Source: Isotricha intestinalis
Taxonomy: Eukaryota; Ciliophora; Litostomatea; Vestibuliferida; Isotrichidae
Assembly (NCBI GenBank): GCA_023807065.1
Contig: JAJJLU010003641.1
Location: 1-42,916, forward strand
Reading direction: 5' to 3'
DNA: 42,916 nt
Shown: positions 38,090 through 42,916 of the stretch, in pieces
Layout: every line of letters starts with the position of its first letter
How positions within the stretch are numbered: position 1 is the first letter of the stretch
The notes under the pieces: model-generated
What the model was told of the DNA's origin: nothing
Seen by the model: only the letters and a program-made list of their open reading frames with translations
Databases searched by the model: none
Position numbers and translations under genes: made by a program

Positions 38090-40861
38090 TCAATTATCTT
38101 TTTTAATTTGATTTATTTTATTTTGTATATTTTTTAAATCTTCTTCATTTAAATTGTTTTTTTTTAATTCTTTTTCAATTTCTTTAATTTTTAATTTATT
38201 TTCATTTATATTATTTTCTTTTAAACTATTTTTTAAATCATAGAGTATTTGATTAATGGTCATTTTTTTATCTATAAAAACTTGATATTTTTTATCTGCT
38301 ATATTTTGTAAATCAAAATATCTTTTAAGTTTTTCTCTAAATTCTTTTTTACTTTCATCATTTATTTTATAATTTTTATTATTTATTTTTATTTCATAAA
38401 ATTTTTCATCTACTTTTTTGTCTCCAATATATAATATTCCTTTATTCAAAAATAAATTATAAGGTAAAATTTTAAATTTAAGAATAGTTTCATCATTATT
38501 GTTATTATTATTATCTTCATATATTAAATCTAAATCAATAAAATATTTCAAAAAGTATTTTTTATTTGAATTTTCATCAATATTTGGATAATAAATTTCA
38601 ACTTCAACATCATCTCCTTTACTAATTAAAGTTTTATCAAATGAAATAATTTTTTCTGAATTATTAACAGGGCTAATAGGAATTAATATATTATCAAATA
38701 AATTATTACTATCATAAATGATTTTATAATTTAATTGATGTGAATTATAAAATATAAAATTTTTAAGTTCTTTAAAAGGAAAATTACCTTTATAATAATT
38801 TCCAAGAAGTGCAGCACCAATACTAGTACATTCATCAATGATTAAACTTTTACCTATTTTTAAATTATTCTTTTCTATTATTTTTTGAAAGATTGGTGTT
38901 CTCATTATTTCTCCTGCAATTTCAACACAATCAATTTTAATATTTTTTTCTTCGGCGATTTTTAAAACTTTATTTAAATATTCTTTAAATTTATTAATAT
39001 ATTCTTGTATTAATTCTTCAAATTTTTCCCTTGTTAAATTAATATTCATATCTAATTCATTATAAAAAGAATCAATATAAATGAAAATATCAGTATTAAT
39101 TGTTAATTTTTTTCTGTTATCTTTTATTGCTTCTTCTATTAATCTATAATACATTTTATCATTTAATTCTATTTTATCCAATTTATTAATTTGTTTAAAT
39201 TCTTTTACACAATATTTACCAATTAAATAATCAAAATTTCTTCCTCCAAAATTAAAATCATTAAATATATATTCAACTTTAAATTCATTATATTTAAATG
39301 TTGATAAGATAAAAGATGCTTTTGAATGTCCAATATCAATAAATAATATATTTTTCTTATTTTTCATAATTTTATTTTCTTCATTGATAAAAATATCTTT
39401 ATATTTTGTATATCCATAATACATTGTTATTGCTGAAGATTCTGTAAAAATATTTACATCTTTCATATCAATACTTTCACAAATTAATTTTAATTTTTGT
39501 CTTTGAGAAGGAGTATAAAAATCAGGAACAGAAAATGAAGTTGAAGTGTATTTAATCTTTTCTTTTTTAAAAAAATAATCATTTATTAAATATATAAAAT
39601 CAGCTAATACATTATTACCTGAAATTTTATTTTCTTTACCCTTATAATTGAAAAAATGAAATTCTATTTTTTTTTTTTCACTTGGTTTATAATGTTTTAA
39701 TTGATAAATAGATTCATTTTTATATATTTCTAAATTATAATTATAATCAAAAATTCTTGATAAATTATTATATGAAGAATCTATATTTAATTTTAAAGAA
39801 GAAAAAGAATATTCTCCAAATAATCTATGTGTTTTAGTGTAACATATTATTGAAGGAATTATTCTTGAAGAATTATTCATTAAAAGAACTTTAGTTATAT
39901 ATTTATCATTATTTTCTTTCAAAAAAAGAGAATAAAGTGTCTTTGAAGCTCCTATATTTATTCCTAAACTAATTTGATTATCTGTTTTAACTTCTATTAT
40001 TTCACTTAAATGAATTTCATTTGGTAAAATATTTTTCTCTTCTTTTATTATTTTATTAGAATTTACTATTGTTTCTATTTTTTTATTCAGATTATTTTGA
40101 AAAAATGAATGATTAAAAAAGTCATTCCATGAAATTCTTTTATTAATATCAAAACATAACATTTTTTCAATTAAATCATTTATTTCATAACAATTTGTTT
40201 TCTTAAATTCTTTTTTCTTTATTTCCTCAAAAAATTTTTTTTCATTTTTTTCTTTATAAGGATACTCTCCAAATAATATATAATAAAATATAGTTCCTAA
40301 AGTCCATATATCACTATTATAAAATTTTTTTTTATTTTTAATTATTTCAGGTGGAGTAATAAAATCTTTTATTTTTAAATTTTCATTGTTCCATTGTTTT
40401 AGACTAATTTCTGATAATTTAATTGTAATTTTATTTATTGTATCAAAAGAAATTAAAAAATTTGAAAGTTCAAAAATTTTATGAGTGATATTATTCTCAT
40501 TTAATAATTGCAAAATTTTACCCATTTGAAAAATAATTTCTTTAATTTCTTCAAATTCAAAACTTTTTCCCCTTATATGAAAATATTCATTAATATTTGT
40601 TAAACATAAATCCATGATAATATATAAGTATTTTTCTGTGTCTATTTTTTCAATAATATTAAGAATAATATTGTTAGAAGATTTCAATTTTTTTATTTCT
40701 GAATCATATTCATTAGTTATATTATTTAATGATTTATCAATTTTTTTTATTGCAACTAATTTTTCTGTTTTATTTTCTTTTGATTTAAAAATTTCTCCAT
40801 GATTTCCTTTCCCAATAGTTAGAATTGTTTTATATTTTTTTTCTAAAGCATTTATTTTCAT
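38090..40861 (-). CDS. pseudokinase fused to an Hsp110/Hsp70-like chaperone
   Basis: 923 residues in one uninterrupted frame. Residues 1-258 are a protein-kinase fold: GKGNHGEIF (18-26), VAIKK (Lys39), helix-C Glu55, TPPEII (169-174, the APE position) and SDIWTLGTIFYYILFGEYPY (183-202). The HRD motif reads HKI (127-129, no catalytic Asp, Glu131 for Lys), and DFG reads EIS (151-153). It should not transfer phosphate but may bind nucleotide. After a 35-residue linker comes an Hsp110-like nucleotide-binding domain: SLGINIGASKT (298-308), PSIICYTKTHRLFGEYS, SFSVPDFYTPSQRQKLKLI (442-460), ILFIDIGHSKAS (505-516, compare DMGHS in Hsp110), NFGGRNFDYLIG (538-548) and VEIAGEIMRTPIFQKI (646-661). A substrate-binding-like beta region (about 700-840) and a helical Lys/Glu-rich tail follow. 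The likely role is a chaperone or nucleotide-exchange factor regulated by its pseudokinase; this is inference. Confidence 0.9.
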   Translation of the reverse strand: MKINALEKKYKTILTIGKGNHGEIFKSKENKTEKLVAIKKIDKSLNNITNEYDSEIKKLKSSNNIILNIIEKIDTEKYLYIIMDLCLTNINEYFHIRGKSFEFEEIKEIIFQMGKILQLLNENNITHKIFELSNFLISFDTINKITIKLSEISLKQWNNENLKIKDFITPPEIIKNKKKFYNSDIWTLGTIFYYILFGEYPYKEKNEKKFFEEIKKKEFKKTNCYEINDLIEKMLCFDINKRISWNDFFNHSFFQNNLNKKIETIVNSNKIIKEEKNILPNEIHLSEIIEVKTDNQISLGINIGASKTLYSLFLKENNDKYITKVLLMNNSSRIIPSIICYTKTHRLFGEYSFSSLKLNIDSSYNNLSRIFDYNYNLEIYKNESIYQLKHYKPSEKKKIEFHFFNYKGKENKISGNNVLADFIYLINDYFFKKEKIKYTSTSFSVPDFYTPSQRQKLKLICESIDMKDVNIFTESSAITMYYGYTKYKDIFINEENKIMKNKKNILFIDIGHSKASFILSTFKYNEFKVEYIFNDFNFGGRNFDYLIGKYCVKEFKQINKLDKIELNDKMYYRLIEEAIKDNRKKLTINTDIFIYIDSFYNELDMNINLTREKFEELIQEYINKFKEYLNKVLKIAEEKNIKIDCVEIAGEIMRTPIFQKIIEKNNLKIGKSLIIDECTSIGAALLGNYYKGNFPFKELKNFIFYNSHQLNYKIIYDSNNLFDNILIPISPVNNSEKIISFDKTLISKGDDVEVEIYYPNIDENSNKKYFLKYFIDLDLIYEDNNNNNNDETILKFKILPYNLFLNKGILYIGDKKVDEKFYEIKINNKNYKINDESKKEFREKLKRYFDLQNIADKKYQVFIDKKMTINQILYDLKNSLKENNINENKLKIKEIEKELKKNNLNEEDLKNIQNKINQIKKDN

Positions 40862-41129
40862 TCCTATTTTTTTGTAGTAAATATATTAATTAATAATCAA
40901 TTAATTTTTATCAAAATTAAATTATTCTTTTCATTTTTTATTCTGTGTGAAATTTTTTGAAGAATAAAAAAGGATTTTATTTTTTGTTAGTTTATGAAAA
41001 CTGATTTATTAATTTAAACTGATATATAAAATAATTATTCCTCTTAAAGAAAATTAATTTATTATTAAAAAATTTTTGTTTGAAAAAATAATTAAAATTT
41101 AAAAAAGAATAACATAATTAATAAATAAA

Positions 41130-42916
41130 TTATATATTATATTCATAATTTTTAAAATTTTTTTCAATAGTGATACCATCATAACTTCCTTGAATATATA
41201 TAGTTTGATTTTTAACAGTATCCCATCTATTTTGGTTATAATTAAATTTTTCATAAGTATTTAGAAATTGAGAGTGATCAATCATAGGATTGATCTTAAC
41301 TTCGACATTTTTTTCTTTTGTTAAATATTTTGATTCTAAATTAATTCTTCCAGAAGCCAATTGTCCAACCACCTTTGCCTTTAAACTATTCTCAACAGAA
41401 ACTTCAAAATTAGCATCAATATCAGATGAGACAGAAACATCTAATTTAAAATTATATCTACCATCTCTCATTATTGTAAAATTATATGTTAATCCAATGG
41501 ATTTTATTGATAAATCAGCTTTAATGAAATCTACTCCATTATTTTTGACAAAGAATTCAAGAGATTGAACATTATAATTTCTCTGTGATATTTGACCTGA
41601 AGAATAAGGATTTAAATTTTGAAATAAAATTGTAAATGCAGAATTGAAAAAGTTTGTTAGAGAATCATCTATTGCATCTTCTATATCTTTCCACACATTT
41701 CTTAATTTAGTTTTAATCTGTGAAATTATTGAATAAAAAAATCCGTTACCAGCAATAACATTTGATGCTATAAATTGATTTATTCTATTAGCTTCATTAT
41801 CAATTCTCTGTCTAATAGTATTTGTATCAACAAAATCTGAAAGTATTGTTTCATAAGATAATAAAATATCAGTATTTTGACAATTTCTAATTTGGACATT
41901 AAATGCTCCTATTAATGTTGCTAAAATTACAAAATTATTATTTATTAATATTTTGTTTATTATATTTGTATGATATGTTTTGATTATATTTAATTTTTCG
42001 TTCATTAATGTGAATTTATATTCCTGTAAATTTCTTTTTTTTTTTTTTTCCACGAAACCATCGGTTGGTTGTATATTATATCTATCTTTGATAAAGCAAA
42101 CATTAAATTTTCCCATGAATTCTTCTTTAAAAGCATCTATAATTCCAAATACAATGTTATTAACATCTTTTGCATTTGTTTTAATATCTAATTGTCCTAA
42201 ATTTTGTTTAACTATATTTAAAATATTTGAAACATCAAAATTGTTAATATAATCATTTAATTCATTTTGAAGGTCTAAAATTTCTTCCTGATAAGAATTA
42301 TCTATATCCCTTAAACAAGGAATTATTTCATTATTGAAGAAATCAATTATTAATTGTTTTTTATTATTGTTTAATGCTAAATAATAAATTGTATCATAAT
42401 TTACAAAATTATTATACATACTTTCATAAGTTTGAATAATTGAATTCATTTGACCTGTTCTTTCTATTTGAGTGCAGAAGCAGCTAATAATCCCATATTT
42501 TTATGATATTCAGATAATTTATTTTTATATAAATCTAAATCTCCCATTATTGTATCATAATATCTTTGTTTGAATTGTTGAGTTAGTGGATTCAACACTT
42601 CAAATAAATAACTTGTTAAATTTGCTCGAAAACCACTTGAATATGATTTTGGAATTAATTCATATAATTTTTCATTTATTAATGAATTTTTAAAATCATC
42701 TGATTGTAATATATTTTCAAATAATTCATTTAAAAAGTATTTTGGGATTTCTTTTAAAACTTCATTTCTAAAATCATCAATTTTATTATAAATTAAAGGC
42801 TCAATTTTACTTTCTATTAATGTAGAGGTTTCATCTCTAACATATCCAAAAATGTTTTTTAATCTTTCTGAAAGTAATTTACTAATTCCTTTTAAATATG
42901 TTTCATTTAATAAAGA
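41130..42916 (-). CDS. 3' part of a large unknown protein with a one-base frame break, 5' end outside the window
   Basis: The frame entering at 42916 is open for about 147 codons (SERLKNIFGYVRDETSTLIE, KEIPKYFLNELFENIL, PKSYSSGFRANLTSYLFEVL) and reads up to KNMGLLAASA. It then meets a TAG at 42464-42466. From about 42473 the -1 frame continues without a gap, TQIERTGQMNSIIQTYES, into a 439-codon open frame ending at TAA 41130. So the ATG at 42449 is not a true start. The protein is mostly helical, with a cysteine-poor middle. A beta-rich C terminus (about 285-439 of the last frame) has NVQSLEFFVKNNGVDFIKA and RDGRYNFKLDVSVSSDIDA. A 15-base A run encodes VEKKKKRN. No domain is recognised. Such large proteins may be secreted or surface-linked, but that is a guess. 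Confidence 0.72.

Noticed and set aside
1..42916. Genome-wide UAA/UAG = Gln code
   Set aside because: Intact genes use CAA/CAG for Gln and end cleanly at TAA or TAG, followed by plain A/T spacer; conserved domains contain no in-frame TAA/TAG.
1..42916. tRNA, rRNA, CRISPR array or telomere repeats
   Set aside because: No T-loop GGTTCGA-type box with a matching stem, no spaced identical repeats and no C/A or G/T telomeric repeat at either end were found.

Overview
The window looks like nuclear DNA of a very AT-rich, unicellular eukaryote. Genes are mostly intron-free in what can be seen, proteins are rich in Asn, Lys and Ile, and spacers are nearly pure A/T. The long reading frames stop at TAA or TAG and use CAA/CAG for Gln, so the standard stop code is in use. 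The gene set includes a calcium-dependent protein kinase (CDPK) with C-terminal EF-hands, two EF-hand/PH-like/kinase proteins of the apicomplexan CDPK7 type, a RING-CH plus FHA protein, a MORN-repeat protein, a NRF-6-type acyltransferase and a CEP19-like protein. This fits an alveolate best, most likely a ciliate that keeps the standard code. A gut-bacterial-looking esterase gene suggests an intestinal or rumen litostome ciliate. That assignment is inference. No telomere repeat is present at either end, so the window is internal or truncated.

Layout. 1-8000: four minus-strand genes (a charged coiled-coil protein with a decayed tail, an eIF4G-like MIF4G protein with an Asn-rich tract, and two unrecognised low-complexity proteins). 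8.6-10.1 kb: decayed gene remnants. 10.4-16 kb: an acylated MORN-repeat protein (-), a long spacer, then an EF-hand/PH/kinase gene (+). 16.3-19.3 kb: a RING-CH/FHA protein (-) diverges from a bacterial-type alpha/beta hydrolase (+), followed by a broken C2H2 zinc finger. 19.4-25 kb: an acylated LRR-like protein, a catalytically dead aspartyl protease-like membrane protein, a CEP19-like protein, a pseudogene and a coiled-coil protein, all minus. 25.1-28.4 kb: an MFS transporter (-) and a Dus1-type tRNA dihydrouridine synthase (+). 28.4-29.8 kb: gene-remnant spacer. 29.8-38 kb: a second EF-hand/PH/kinase (-), a CDPK whose reading frame is broken by one base between kinase and EF-hands (+), and a NRF-type acyltransferase (+). 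38.1-42.9 kb: a pseudokinase fused to an Hsp110/Hsp70-like chaperone (-) and the 3' part of a large protein that runs off the window (-).

Functionally the window is rich in calcium and phospho-signalling: three calcium-type kinases, one pseudokinase, one FHA phosphothreonine reader, and several proteins with acylation-type N termini. There is no operon-like logic. The most unusual single object is the pseudokinase-Hsp110 fusion at 38090-40861. The other recurrent theme is reading-frame damage: two genes need a -1 shift, one gene tail carries a 17-bp tandem duplication, and several spacers contain protein-like frames interrupted by stops.
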